Source of the DNA: Clostridium cibarium
Lineage (GTDB): Bacteria > Bacillota > Clostridia > Clostridiales > Clostridiaceae
Direction: 5' to 3'
Length of the DNA: 64,000 nucleotides
Assembly (NCBI RefSeq): GCF_014836335.1
Contig: NZ_JACSRA010000010.1
Span: 1-64,000, forward strand
Shown here: piece after piece, positions 1 through 8,337 of the stretch
Position numbering within the stretch: position 1 is the first letter of the stretch
How the letters are laid out: every line of letters starts with the position of its first letter
The notes under the pieces: generated by a model
Told to the model about the DNA's origin: nothing
The model's input: the letters and a program-made list of their open reading frames with translations, nothing else
Database searches by the model: none
Made by a program: the position numbers and the translations under genes

Positions 1-26
1 ATTCCAAATCTACCATCAAACAATAC

Positions 27-73
27 AAAAAAAGAATGTAGTAGATTTGTTTTACACAAATCTATCTACATTC
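27..73 (-). terminator. Rho-independent terminator of the tyrS-HAD unit
   Basis: Read on the minus strand, a 16-17 bp nearly perfect stem (arms at 57-73 and 34-49) is followed by seven T residues. It lies just past the stop codon of the HAD phosphatase gene, so it closes the minus-strand tyrS unit. Confidence 0.85.
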
Positions 74-91
74 CCTAACTACATCCTAATT

Positions 92-778
92 TTATTTAAG
101 TATATTATTAAGTTTCATCAAATTAGAGATTTCATAAGTAGGTTTAAACCTTGTTCTATTTATATTTTTATTAGGATTATACCAGCAAGTGTCTATGTTA
201 AAGTTTATGCCACCTTGAATATCAGAATTCAAGCTATCTCCTACCATTAGAACTTTGTTTTTATCAGTATAATTTATATTATCTAGAGTAATTTCAAATA
301 TTTTAGAATCAGGTTTTGATACCTTAACTTCTTCAGAGACTGTTATACACTGAAAGTATTTTGATATAGGAGATTTCTTTATTCTATTATCTTGCACAGA
401 TTTAAGCCCATTTGTAACTATTGCAAGTTTATATTTTTTGTAGAGACCTTCAATAAGTTTCATACTTTCAGCGAATAAAAAGGATGCATTTGATAAGTGT
501 TTCATATAGGTTTCTGCAAACTTTACTTCATCAAATTTTATATTTAATTTATCAGATAGTCTTTTAAATCTTTCAACTTTCAATTTATCTTGAGTAATAC
601 GACCATCTTCGAACTCTTTCCATATAGCTGTATTTATTTCGTGATATATTTTTAAATGGTGACTTTCATTATATTCTAAACCAAATTCAAGCATAGTATT
701 TTTAAAAGCTTCTTTTTCAGATCTTCTAAAATCAAATAAAGTTTCATCTGCGTCAAATAGTATAACTTGATATTTCAT
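92..778 (-). CDS. HAD-superfamily hydrolase, YjjG-type nucleotidase
   Basis: A 228-residue soluble haloacid dehalogenase-like phosphatase. Motif I is DADETLFDF at residues 9-17, with the nucleophile Asp9 and the acid/base Asp11; motif II is the VTNGL segment; motif III/IV is the VGDSLNSD segment that holds Mg2+. The helical cap between motifs I and II and the overall length match the YjjG/YfnB group, which dephosphorylates (non-canonical) pyrimidine nucleoside monophosphates; that substrate is family inference. An AGGAGGG ribosome site precedes the ATG. The gene follows tyrS by 30 bp on the same strand with no terminator between them, so it is probably co-transcribed and indirectly under the tyrosine T-box. 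Confidence 0.85.
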   Translation of the reverse strand: MKYQVILFDADETLFDFRRSEKEAFKNTMLEFGLEYNESHHLKIYHEINTAIWKEFEDGRITQDKLKVERFKRLSDKLNIKFDEVKFAETYMKHLSNASFLFAESMKLIEGLYKKYKLAIVTNGLKSVQDNRIKKSPISKYFQCITVSEEVKVSKPDSKIFEITLDNINYTDKNKVLMVGDSLNSDIQGGINFNIDTCWYNPNKNINRTRFKPTYEISNLMKLNNILK

Positions 779-808
779 AATTACCCTCCTATTAGTTAAT
801 TCTTGTAA

Positions 809-2008
809 TTATAACATATTAATCAATATTTTAAAAAATATTTTCTTGCCTATTTGTAAGACTAATTCAGAAGTTAAATTTAGTTCTTCAATATTTACTA
901 ACTTTTTGCCATTAATCTTAACACCACCTTGAGATATCAATCTTTTAAATTCACTTTTACTCTTAACAAGATTATTTTGTACAACTATATCAGCTAAATT
1001 AAAGTTTTTAAATGTAGTTTCAAATACTTCCATATCATTAGGAATTTCCCCTTTTTGAAAAACTTTTTGAAATCTTTCTTTAGCCATCTCAGAAGCTTCT
1101 TTTCCATGGTATAGTTTTACTATTTCTTTAGAGAGTTTTATTTTTACATCCCTTGGATTGATTGTATTATCTTCAAGGGATATTTTTATTTTTTTTATTT
1201 CATCTGGATGAATATCAGTTACTAATTCAAAGTATTTTATAATAAGTGAATCTGGTATCGTCATAGCTTTTTGAAACATGATAGCAGGGGATTCATCAAT
1301 TCCAATATAATTATCTAAACTTTTACTCATTTTATTTTTACCATCAAGGCCTTCAAGTAGTGGCATAAATAATGTAGCTTGAGGTTCTTTAAAAAATTCT
1401 TTTTGAAGTATTCTTCCCATAAGAACGTTAAACCTTTGATCAGTTCCTCCAATTTCAATATCTGCATTTATTTCAACAGAGTCATAACCTTGCATTAACG
1501 GGTAGAAGAATTCATGGACTGATATAGGAATTTGATTTTCATATCTCTTTTTAAAGTCATCTCTTTCAAGCATCCTTGCTACAGTTATTTTTGAGCCTAA
1601 ATTAACTACATCCTCAAAGTTCATTTTAGATAACCATTCACTGTTGAATCTAACTTCTGTCTTTGTTTTATCTAGAATTTTAAAAATTTGAGATTTGTAA
1701 GTTTTAGCATTTTCAAGAACTTGTTCTGTGGTTAAGGCTTTTCTAGCTTTAGATTTGCCAGTTGGATCACCTATTTTACCAGTAAAATCACCAATAATTA
1801 AGATAACCTTATGACCTAAATCTTGAATTTGCTTTAATTTTCTTAGGACAACAGTGTGTCCTAAATGAATATCAGGGGCACTTGGGTCAAGACCAAGCTT
1901 TACAATTAATTCTTTCTTTTTGCCTAGTCTTTTCTTTAAGTCATCAAATCCTATTATTTCATCTACACCCTTCATTATTATTTTTAATTGTTCATCTATA
2001 TCTTTCAT
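809..2008 (-). CDS. tyrS: Tyrosyl-tRNA synthetase
   Basis: Class I aminoacyl-tRNA synthetase that charges tRNA-Tyr, cytoplasmic, 399 residues. The HIGH-type motif is HLGH at residues 48-51 and the KMSKS loop is at 226-230. The tyrosine pocket segment YPLMQGYDS and the IGGTDQR segment lie between them. The C-terminal part (about 335-390) is an S4-like RNA-binding domain with the SQGGVKING segment. Length and domain order fit the TyrZ-like bacterial TyrRS branch. The start is set by an AAGGAGG site about 8 bases upstream of the ATG. A tyrosine-specific T-box leader lies directly upstream, so expression should rise when uncharged tRNA-Tyr accumulates. Confidence 0.97.
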   Translation of the reverse strand: MKDIDEQLKIIMKGVDEIIGFDDLKKRLGKKKELIVKLGLDPSAPDIHLGHTVVLRKLKQIQDLGHKVILIIGDFTGKIGDPTGKSKARKALTTEQVLENAKTYKSQIFKILDKTKTEVRFNSEWLSKMNFEDVVNLGSKITVARMLERDDFKKRYENQIPISVHEFFYPLMQGYDSVEINADIEIGGTDQRFNVLMGRILQKEFFKEPQATLFMPLLEGLDGKNKMSKSLDNYIGIDESPAIMFQKAMTIPDSLIIKYFELVTDIHPDEIKKIKISLEDNTINPRDVKIKLSKEIVKLYHGKEASEMAKERFQKVFQKGEIPNDMEVFETTFKNFNLADIVVQNNLVKSKSEFKRLISQGGVKINGKKLVNIEELNLTSELVLQIGKKIFFKILINML

Positions 2009-2059
2009 TAATGATTCCTCCTTAAAATTATTTAATATATTAAAAATAGCGCCATTTTG

Positions 2060-2345
2060 TTTTCAAAATAAAAAAACTCTCATCCTATAAAAGGACGAGA
2101 GTATAACTCACGTGTTACCACCTAATTTCATTGTTATTTCACAATAACAACCTCATAAAGTACGACAATTTAAGTAAATTGTTTATACCCATGCATTTAT
2201 AACGGATGCAAATCCGGCATCAGCCTACTGGTTGTAATCTTTCGGAGTGCAGCTCAGGGATGTATTCAAATTAACTTGTTTTGTTCCTTTCACCAGCCGG
2301 AACCTCTCTGAAAAACTCTATTAATTTTACTAATTCTCTTCAAAG
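2060..2345 (-). promoter_or_regulatory. T-box leader, tyrosine-specific, controlling tyrS
   Basis: On the minus strand the conserved T-box stretch AGGTGGTAACACGTG (about 2101-2116) precedes a terminator stem with arms at 2093-2102 and 2076-2085 and a T run at 2070-2075. Upstream, the leader has the usual long structured Stem I. The segment GAATACATCC around 2257-2266 places a UAC (Tyr) codon at 2262-2264 as the likely specifier, which agrees with the downstream tyrS. Uncharged tRNA-Tyr would stabilise the antiterminator. The T-box identity is seen directly; the exact Stem I fold was not computed. Confidence 0.92.
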
Positions 2346-2468
2346 CTTTAATAATTTATGTATTATTATATACCATAAATGACAAATGTCAATATTATTT
2401 TTTTTGTAAATAAATTTATTTAATTAGTAAGTTGTAACTATGCAAGAAATTATACGTAATAGGAAATA

Positions 2469-2536
2469 TTGTAAAAAATCAGGAAATGATGTATAATAAA
2501 TTTACAGTCGTGTAATATTTAGGAAAATAGCACGAC
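2469..2536 (+). promoter_or_regulatory. Promoter and 5' leader hairpin of the lipase gene
   Basis: TTGTAA (2469-2474), a 17-base spacer and TATAAT (2492-2497) form a good sigma-A promoter. Just downstream, GTCGTG (2507-2512) and CACGAC (2531-2536) are inverted repeats with an 18-base loop. They could be an operator or an mRNA 5' hairpin; function unknown. Confidence 0.6.
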
Positions 2537-2596
2537 AAAAATTTAAATACATTGGAATTATTTTTGAAAAATAGTCAATGAGAAAGGAGGTTATTT

Positions 2597-3349
2597 ATGA
2601 AGGTAAAGAAAATGCTTACTATAGGTTTTGTATTTATATCTTTCATCATATTATTAGTTCCTCATAATGCTTATGCAAAACAAGTTACAATGAAGGATAT
2701 CCCTGAATTAAAGGTGCTTATAGGCAAAGGGCATAATAATGGAACATTAGGACCTATTCAAATTGTGCCTGTAAATCTGATGAAAGATGGGACAAGCAGT
2801 ATACCAGCTTATCTTATAACATTGTCAGGAACAGAATTTGCGCCAAATCAAGCAACGGATATTTGGGCAGATTTAAGGTCAGGGTTTGAGTTAGATAGTC
2901 CATACATACATGCCGTAGTGAATGCTATAATGAATGATATTCCTAAAAATTCGAACTTAATAATTTGTGGACATAGTCTTGGGGGAATGATAGCAGAACA
3001 AGTATCTGGCAAATCAACTATAAAAGATAATTACAATATTCTTAATGTAGTGACCCTAGGTTCGCCTCTCGTAAATCCTTTTGGACGTGAAGGAACAATA
3101 CGAAGACTTGGAGATACAGCGGATATAGTTCCTTACTTAAGTATGTCAGGTACATTCCTGTTACCATGGCAAGTGATTGGATTAAACAGAGAGAATGGCG
3201 GTTATACTAATCCTATGGAGGCTCATAATAAAAGTTATTTAAGAGAAGATGTTTGGGGAAGATATGATGTACTTGGATTTAAGGATGGTAAATCATATTT
3301 CTTATATGATGATTCTAATATAAAATTTTATAAAGCACCAAATGAATAA
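2597..3349 (+). CDS. Secreted lipase-like serine hydrolase (class 3 lipase fold)
   Basis: A 250-residue protein with a Sec signal peptide (about residues 1-27, cleavage after AYA). The nucleophile elbow is GHSLGG at 125-130 (Ser127). A GSP segment follows and then an Asp-rich stretch (ADIVPYL) that could supply the catalytic Asp; a late His (EAHNKSYL) fits the usual lipase triad order. This is typical of Lipase_3-like extracellular esterases; the true substrate is not evident. It is a single-gene unit with its own promoter and AAAGGAGG ribosome site, and ends at a bidirectional terminator shared with the convergent endoglucanase gene. A phospholipase or cutinase-like activity is also possible. 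Confidence 0.75.
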   Translation: MKVKKMLTIGFVFISFIILLVPHNAYAKQVTMKDIPELKVLIGKGHNNGTLGPIQIVPVNLMKDGTSSIPAYLITLSGTEFAPNQATDIWADLRSGFELDSPYIHAVVNAIMNDIPKNSNLIICGHSLGGMIAEQVSGKSTIKDNYNILNVVTLGSPLVNPFGREGTIRRLGDTADIVPYLSMSGTFLLPWQVIGLNRENGGYTNPMEAHNKSYLREDVWGRYDVLGFKDGKSYFLYDDSNIKFYKAPNE

Positions 3350-3363
3350 TGATTAATTTAATC

Positions 3364-3410
3364 AAAAAAGACAATGATAGCAAGTAGGTACTTGAATCAT
3401 TGTCTTTTAT
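3364..3410. terminator. Bidirectional terminator between lipase and endoglucanase
   Basis: Stem AAAGACAATGAT (3367-3378) pairs with ATCATTGTCTTT (3396-3407), with A and T runs on the two flanks. It serves convergent genes. The same stem and part of the loop recur at 5522-5565. Confidence 0.85.
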
Positions 3411-3433
3411 CATATTATTAAAGTTATAAATTG

Positions 3434-5038
3434 CTATTCAGCTGTTACATAATCTAAATATATTGAACTAGACCATGATGCATTATCTCCAGCGATATAT
3501 TGTACTCCAATTTCTTTAACATCATTAAGGTCTGAAACCTTAGATAAATCAAAAGTAAGTTCAGTTCCTTTTGAACTTGAATTTATTTTAGTATATTCTC
3601 CATCAAACCACTTATAAGAATCACCTGTTTTAACGTATAGTTTAGCACCCATACCAGTTCCTTGATTTCCCCATTCTGCGTGACGGACTATAGCTTTTAA
3701 TTTTGATTTCCCACTTAAATCTTGCTTTCCTGATAAAGTTAAATAATATTGAGCTCTACTTGAAAGATTAATATCAGCTCTTAGAGAATTGTTACCACTA
3801 TGTTTCCATTCCCATGATACAGTTGGAGCATTTAAGGTATTAACTGCATTCCATCCACCTGTGCTTCCTTCAAAATCATAAAGAACTGAGCTACTTTTAC
3901 CGTTTACATTAGCACCTCTCATAAGTGCAGAAACTATCTCTGGGCAGTCAAAATTTAATGTGTTTCTATTTAATATACCAAATGTGTCTTCTTTTCCAGC
4001 AGTAGATGTTCCATTATCCCACCAAACAGGTGTAATATGTCTTGATCTTGCTGCTTTAGCAAAATACTCTGCATGAGCTGTTCTTGATGATTTATTATTT
4101 TTATTGATTGTACCGAATTCACCTATAACTACAGGATGTCCATTCTTTACAAATTTATTAGCTATTGCATCAAAACTCGAATCCATTTCACTCTTATCAG
4201 CATCACTTCCCCAATTAGTGGTTCCATCTAGTGGCATAGCGAAAAGATAAGGTGAATACGTATGTAGTGATACTATAACTTTTTTATCGTTATTTGGAAT
4301 AACTAAATCATCTACTGCAGCTGAGATTGAAGATGCAGCAAGTGTTGGCACCATAATACATCTAGATGCGTTATTGTTACCAGTACTTCTTATTGTATTT
4401 ACAGCAGCTAAGTTATAATTATTGATTACATCACGATTCTCATGGGAACCTCCTGACCATTCATTAGCAGCTCCAACTGGTCTTGGTTCATTCATTGTTT
4501 CAAAAATTAAATAATCACCATATTTATTGAATCTATTTGCAATTTGAGTCCATGCTTTGGTAAGTTGAGCCTTTACTTCTTTCTCTTTTGAATAAGTTGG
4601 TATTAGCCATGAATCTTCATGATGTATATTTAAAATAACATACATATCATTGTCAAAAGCATAATTCATTACTTCCTCTACTCTATCAAACCATGCTGGA
4701 TCTATAGTATAGTTAGGGGCAGAGCCCATATGATTATACCAAGTAGTTGGAATTCTTATGGTATTAAATCCTGCTGCTTTTATTCTATCGATCATTGCAT
4801 GAGTAGTTTTAGGATTTCCCCAACTCATTTCAGTTGAAAGTGGACCAGATGTAGGAGTACCAGTGGCATCAAGTGTATTCCCTAAATTCCATCCAATTTT
4901 CATATCGTCTACAATACCTTGTGCTGGTATATCACGCATTCCTGTGAAAGCTGTAGATGCTGATGCAGTACCCCCCTTAGATAAAGTTATAGCAGAGAAA
5001 GCAAGTGCGAAGATTAATAATTTCTTTCTTTTAATCAT
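3434..5038 (-). CDS. eglA: Secreted endo-beta-1,4-glucanase, GH5 plus CBM17/28
   Basis: A 534-residue extracellular cellulase with a signal peptide of about 27 residues. The GH5 catalytic domain spans roughly residues 32-375. The acid/base Glu184 is in TMNEPRP, the nucleophile Glu307 is in VIGEFGT, and the IHHED and SLHTYSPY segments are conserved. The pattern fits GH5 subfamily 4-type clostridial endoglucanases. Residues about 386-534 form one carbohydrate-binding module of the CBM17/28 type (the [12 protein letters not shown] start and the conserved aromatic residues), which binds amorphous cellulose. There is no dockerin or SLH domain, so the enzyme is free rather than cellulosomal. Monocistronic. 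The symbol follows the homologous C. saccharobutylicum/acetobutylicum EglA and is an inference. Confidence 0.93.
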   Translation of the reverse strand: MIKRKKLLIFALAFSAITLSKGGTASASTAFTGMRDIPAQGIVDDMKIGWNLGNTLDATGTPTSGPLSTEMSWGNPKTTHAMIDRIKAAGFNTIRIPTTWYNHMGSAPNYTIDPAWFDRVEEVMNYAFDNDMYVILNIHHEDSWLIPTYSKEKEVKAQLTKAWTQIANRFNKYGDYLIFETMNEPRPVGAANEWSGGSHENRDVINNYNLAAVNTIRSTGNNNASRCIMVPTLAASSISAAVDDLVIPNNDKKVIVSLHTYSPYLFAMPLDGTTNWGSDADKSEMDSSFDAIANKFVKNGHPVVIGEFGTINKNNKSSRTAHAEYFAKAARSRHITPVWWDNGTSTAGKEDTFGILNRNTLNFDCPEIVSALMRGANVNGKSSSVLYDFEGSTGGWNAVNTLNAPTVSWEWKHSGNNSLRADINLSSRAQYYLTLSGKQDLSGKSKLKAIVRHAEWGNQGTGMGAKLYVKTGDSYKWFDGEYTKINSSSKGTELTFDLSKVSDLNDVKEIGVQYIAGDNASWSSSIYLDYVTAE

Positions 5039-5465
5039 TGTTTTATCCCCCTTATATTTTTAGATATTTAGTAAAATTTTATATATTTATGAAATTTTAT
5101 GTTCGATAAATATATAAAAATTTTAACCAATAATTAACTTTAGGTAAATAATATTTCGTAAAATGCATTTTATAGTCATTAAATTACCTATTTGGGTTAT
5201 TTTAAGACAAAGTTACATATTAATGATGATATTTTTATAGGAACTCTAAGAGTTCTTTTATATTTTATATAAATACTTGTGGAAAATTTTTTAAAATAAT
5301 TAAGTTATAACTTAATTTTAAAAATAACAAGTTAAGGATAATGAAGAAAAAAGCAGCATAACGAAAATATATTAGTTTTACAGTTGCTTTTAAGGGAATT
5401 TGAGGGATTTAATATATTGCTATTATAGGTAAAAGCCATTAAAATAAACATATTGATTGAAACAA
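5039..5465. other. Intergenic region upstream of the eut operon, with palindromes
   Basis: No gene seen. It contains a tight hairpin GAACTC-TAA-GAGTTC (5241-5255) followed by T residues and a perfect 20-bp palindrome AATTAAGTTATAACTTAATT (5298-5317). A weak promoter-like pair TTGAGG (about 5407) / TATAGG lies upstream of the tandem terminators. The palindrome is the best operator candidate here; nothing identifies the regulator. Confidence 0.4.
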
Positions 5466-5505
5466 AGGCGTTTAAAGAATTATGTATTCTTTAAACGCCT
5501 TTTTT
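5466..5505 (+). terminator. First of two tandem leader terminators before eutA
   Basis: A perfect 15-bp stem (5466-5480 with 5486-5500) with a 5-base loop TATGT and a T run. No plus-strand gene precedes it after the endoglucanase (which is on the minus strand), so it terminates a leader transcript upstream of eutA. Confidence 0.85.
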
Positions 5506-5521
5506 AATTAAATTCGAATTT

Positions 5522-5565
5522 AAAGACAATGATGTCAAGATATTACTTGGCTCATTGTCTTTTTT
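5522..5565 (+). terminator. Second tandem leader terminator before eutA
   Basis: Stem AAAGACAATGA (5522-5532) with TCATTGTCTTT (5552-5562), then T residues, ending 28 bases before the eutA start. An inner stem CAAG/CTTG is also possible. About 35 of 44 positions match the hairpin at 3367-3410. Confidence 0.85.
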
Positions 5566-5592
5566 ATTACAGAAGAAAAGAGGTGAAATACT

Positions 5593-6978
5593 ATTTCAAA
5601 AAATGAAATTTATAGTATAGGAGTTGATATTGGTACATCAACAACTGAAATAATAATAAGCAAACTAAAAGTTAAAAACACATTAAGTTCTTCATTAATA
5701 AAGGAAACAACAATTGAAGATAAGGAGATAATTTATAAAAGTCCCATTGTTTTTACTCCTTTCATAGATGAATTCACTATAGATTTCCAAAAGGTTAAAG
5801 AATTTGTTATAGAAGCTCTTCTTAAAAGTAAGATTGAAAAAAGTCATATTTCAACTGGTGCAGTGATTATAACTGGAGAAACAGCAAGAAAAGAAAATGC
5901 CAAAGAGGTAACTGATAATCTTTCAGAGTATTTAGGTGATTTTGTTGTTGCAACAGCTGGTCCAAAACTTGAATCTTTACTTGCAGGATATGGCTCAGGA
6001 GCTTATGAGATGTCAAAGAAATTAAATAGAAGAATAGTAAATCTAGACATAGGTGGAGGTACAACAAATATATCGATTTTCAACTGTGGTGAATGTGAGC
6101 AAACTTTTGCCTTAGATATTGGGGGAAGGCTTATAAAGTTTGATTATGAGGGAAGGGTAATTTATCTTTCAAAAAGAATTGAATTCCTTTTAAAAGATTT
6201 GGGTATAGACTTTAGAAAAAAAGTGAATTTAAATGTTTTAGAGATTTTATGTAAGAGGTTGTCTGAGAGTTTATTAGAAGTATGTTCATTAAAAGAATTA
6301 TCTAAAGATACAGAAAAACTATTTATAAGTGAAGGATTTACTCCATTTAAGGCTGATTATATAAGCTTTTCAGGGGGAGTAGGAGAATACATGGGAGAAA
6401 AAAATGTAGATTTATTTAAGCATAATAATATAGGAGTGCTTTTAGGAAAATGCATTTTTGAAGAATTTGAACCATATAGAAATAGAATAATATTTCCAAA
6501 GGAAAAAATAAGAGCTACGGTAATTGGTGCAGGAAATCATTCCTTGACAGTTAGTGGAAGTACCATAGTTTTTGATAAATCTATATTACCTCTTAAAAAT
6601 ATACCTATAATTAAACCATTTAATAATAAAGAAAATTTAAAAGATATATATTTGCTTGGCAAGAAAAAGCTAGATATGTATGAAAGTACCTTAGTTGCAA
6701 TTTCATTAGTTGGACCTAAGAGTCCAAGCTATGAAGAAATAAAATTAATGGGAAATGAAATAATAAAACTATTTGAAAATGTTGAAGGACCAATAATAGT
6801 TGTTTTAGAAAATGATTTTGCAAAAGCTTTAGGACAAGTAATTTCTTTAAATTTAAATAAAAAAAGAGAAGTTATATGTTTAGACAAAATATCTACAAGA
6901 AATGGAGACTATCTAGATATAGGATTGCCTCTAGCTAACGCCATACCAGTAGTAATAAAAACACTAATATATAACTAA
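5593..6978 (+). CDS. eutA: Ethanolamine ammonia-lyase reactivating factor EutA, likely AUU start
   Basis: EutA is an actin/Hsp70-fold ATPase that exchanges damaged cobalamin on EutBC. The open frame reaches back past the first ATG (5863) into clear EutA sequence: GVDIGTSTTE at about residues 10-19 is the first phosphate loop, NLDIGGGTTN the second, and FSGGVGEYM the adenosine motif. The frame is closed upstream by TGA at 5584, and no ATG, GTG or TTG lies between that stop and the phosphate loop. The ribosome site AGAGGTGA (5579-5586) is six bases upstream of ATT at 5593, giving 461 residues, the usual EutA length. The alternative is a GTG at 5583 with an indel in the A run at 5598-5603. First gene of eutA-permease-eutBC. 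Confidence 0.85.
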   Translation: MSKNEIYSIGVDIGTSTTEIIISKLKVKNTLSSSLIKETTIEDKEIIYKSPIVFTPFIDEFTIDFQKVKEFVIEALLKSKIEKSHISTGAVIITGETARKENAKEVTDNLSEYLGDFVVATAGPKLESLLAGYGSGAYEMSKKLNRRIVNLDIGGGTTNISIFNCGECEQTFALDIGGRLIKFDYEGRVIYLSKRIEFLLKDLGIDFRKKVNLNVLEILCKRLSESLLEVCSLKELSKDTEKLFISEGFTPFKADYISFSGGVGEYMGEKNVDLFKHNNIGVLLGKCIFEEFEPYRNRIIFPKEKIRATVIGAGNHSLTVSGSTIVFDKSILPLKNIPIIKPFNNKENLKDIYLLGKKKLDMYESTLVAISLVGPKSPSYEEIKLMGNEIIKLFENVEGPIIVVLENDFAKALGQVISLNLNKKREVICLDKISTRNGDYLDIGLPLANAIPVVIKTLIYN

Positions 6979-7009
6979 AAATTGTGAATTGAATTAAGGA
7001 GTTGAATTT

Positions 7010-8323
7010 ATGAATAATGAATTGAAAAAGACATTAAAACCAATACAACTTTGGGCAATTATCGTCGGAATGGTTATATCAGGAATGTACTGTGGATGGA
7101 ATTATGCTTTAGAATTTACAAGTCCTATGGGTTTTATTATAGCAATTTTAATAGTTACAACATTTTATACAACATTTATGTTTAGTTATGCAGAACTTGC
7201 AACTGCAATTCCGCATGCAGGAGGACCTTCAGAATATGCTTCGAAAGCCCTTGGAAAGTTTGGAGGTTTTATAGCTGGTTTTTCTTGTCTTGTAGAATTC
7301 CTATTAGCAACTCCAGCAATAGCACTATCAATAGGAGCATATATTAACTTTCTATTTCCATCAATACCAGCTGTAGCGGCAGCTTTAATTGCTTATATGT
7401 TATTTGTAGTTATAAATTGTCTAGGTATAGAAACAGCTGCTAAAGTTGAACTAATTGTAACAGTTGTGGCAATAGGCGGGTTATTTTTATTTATTGGAGT
7501 AGGAGCTCCTAAGATTGAACTTAGTAATATTTTTGCTGGAGAAACATTTAAAGGTGGATTTGGTGGGGTATTTAGCGCAATACCTTTTGCTATTTGGTTT
7601 TATTTAGCTGTAGAAGGTGGAGCTATGTCAGCAGAAGAATGTGAAAATCCTAAAAAGGATATACCCAAAGGTTTTATATTAGGAATAGTTACTCTAGTTA
7701 TATTAGCACTTGGAACATTTTTTATAGCAGCTAGTACTTCAGAATCAAGTATTTTAAGTGCCACAGATTCACCTTTACCTACTGCACTTGAAGGAATATA
7801 TGGGGTAGGAATGCTTTCTAAGGTAATGAGCTTTATTGGGTTATTTGGATTATTTGCAAGTTTACATGGAATAATAATTGGATATTCAAGACAAGGATTT
7901 GCCATGGCTAGATCAGGGTATTTTCCTAGATTTTTAGCTAAAGTTAATTCTAAAGGAGCTCCAGTTAATTCAATAATTTTAATGAGTTTAATTGGCATGA
8001 TATTTGTTGTAACAGGACAAACTGCCGTGATTATAGTGATTTCTTCCTTTGGAGCTGTTGCACTTTATATAATAAGCATGATTTCGCTATTTATTTTAAG
8101 AAGTAAGGATCCAAAGCTTAATAGACCTTTTAAGGTAGCATATCCAATAGTGCCATTAGTAGCATTATTAATAGCTTTAGTGTTTTTAGTAGCAGTAGCT
8201 ATATCAAATCTTTCAACTATATTTTGGGTAATAGGAGCATATGCAGTAGCTGTGATTTATTATTTTATATATTCAAAATTAAATGAGATAGGAATAAATG
8301 AAGTAAATAGTGAAATTGTCTAG
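7010..8323 (+). CDS. eat: Ethanolamine permease, APC family
   Basis: A 437-residue integral membrane protein with about 12 predicted helices and an N-terminal KPIQLWAIIVGMVISGMYCG segment characteristic of ethanolamine permeases of the amino acid-polyamine-organocation superfamily. A short cytoplasmic AEECENPKKDIPKG loop is the usual APC signature between helices 6 and 7. It imports ethanolamine for EutBC. It starts 31 bases after eutA with an AAGGAG site and ends 14 bases before the eutB ATG, so it is in the same operon. Confidence 0.92.
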   Translation: MNNELKKTLKPIQLWAIIVGMVISGMYCGWNYALEFTSPMGFIIAILIVTTFYTTFMFSYAELATAIPHAGGPSEYASKALGKFGGFIAGFSCLVEFLLATPAIALSIGAYINFLFPSIPAVAAALIAYMLFVVINCLGIETAAKVELIVTVVAIGGLFLFIGVGAPKIELSNIFAGETFKGGFGGVFSAIPFAIWFYLAVEGGAMSAEECENPKKDIPKGFILGIVTLVILALGTFFIAASTSESSILSATDSPLPTALEGIYGVGMLSKVMSFIGLFGLFASLHGIIIGYSRQGFAMARSGYFPRFLAKVNSKGAPVNSIILMSLIGMIFVVTGQTAVIIVISSFGAVALYIISMISLFILRSKDPKLNRPFKVAYPIVPLVALLIALVFLVAVAISNLSTIFWVIGAYAVAVIYYFIYSKLNEIGINEVNSEIV

Positions 8324-8337
8324 AAGGAGTGACAAAA

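Noticed and set aside
5407..5520. Possible EutV (ANTAR) binding hairpins before eutA
   Set aside because: The ANTAR target needs two short hairpins with six-base loops having A at position 1 and G at 4. The loops here (TATGT; ATATTA in the second terminator) do not fit.
5039..5592. Possible cobalamin riboswitch before eutA
   Set aside because: No B12-box-like GCCACTG segment or multi-helix core was seen; only simple hairpins.
7600..7998. 132-codon minus-strand frame within the ethanolamine permease gene
   Set aside because: Antisense shadow of a clear membrane-protein gene, with no promoter or ribosome site of its own.
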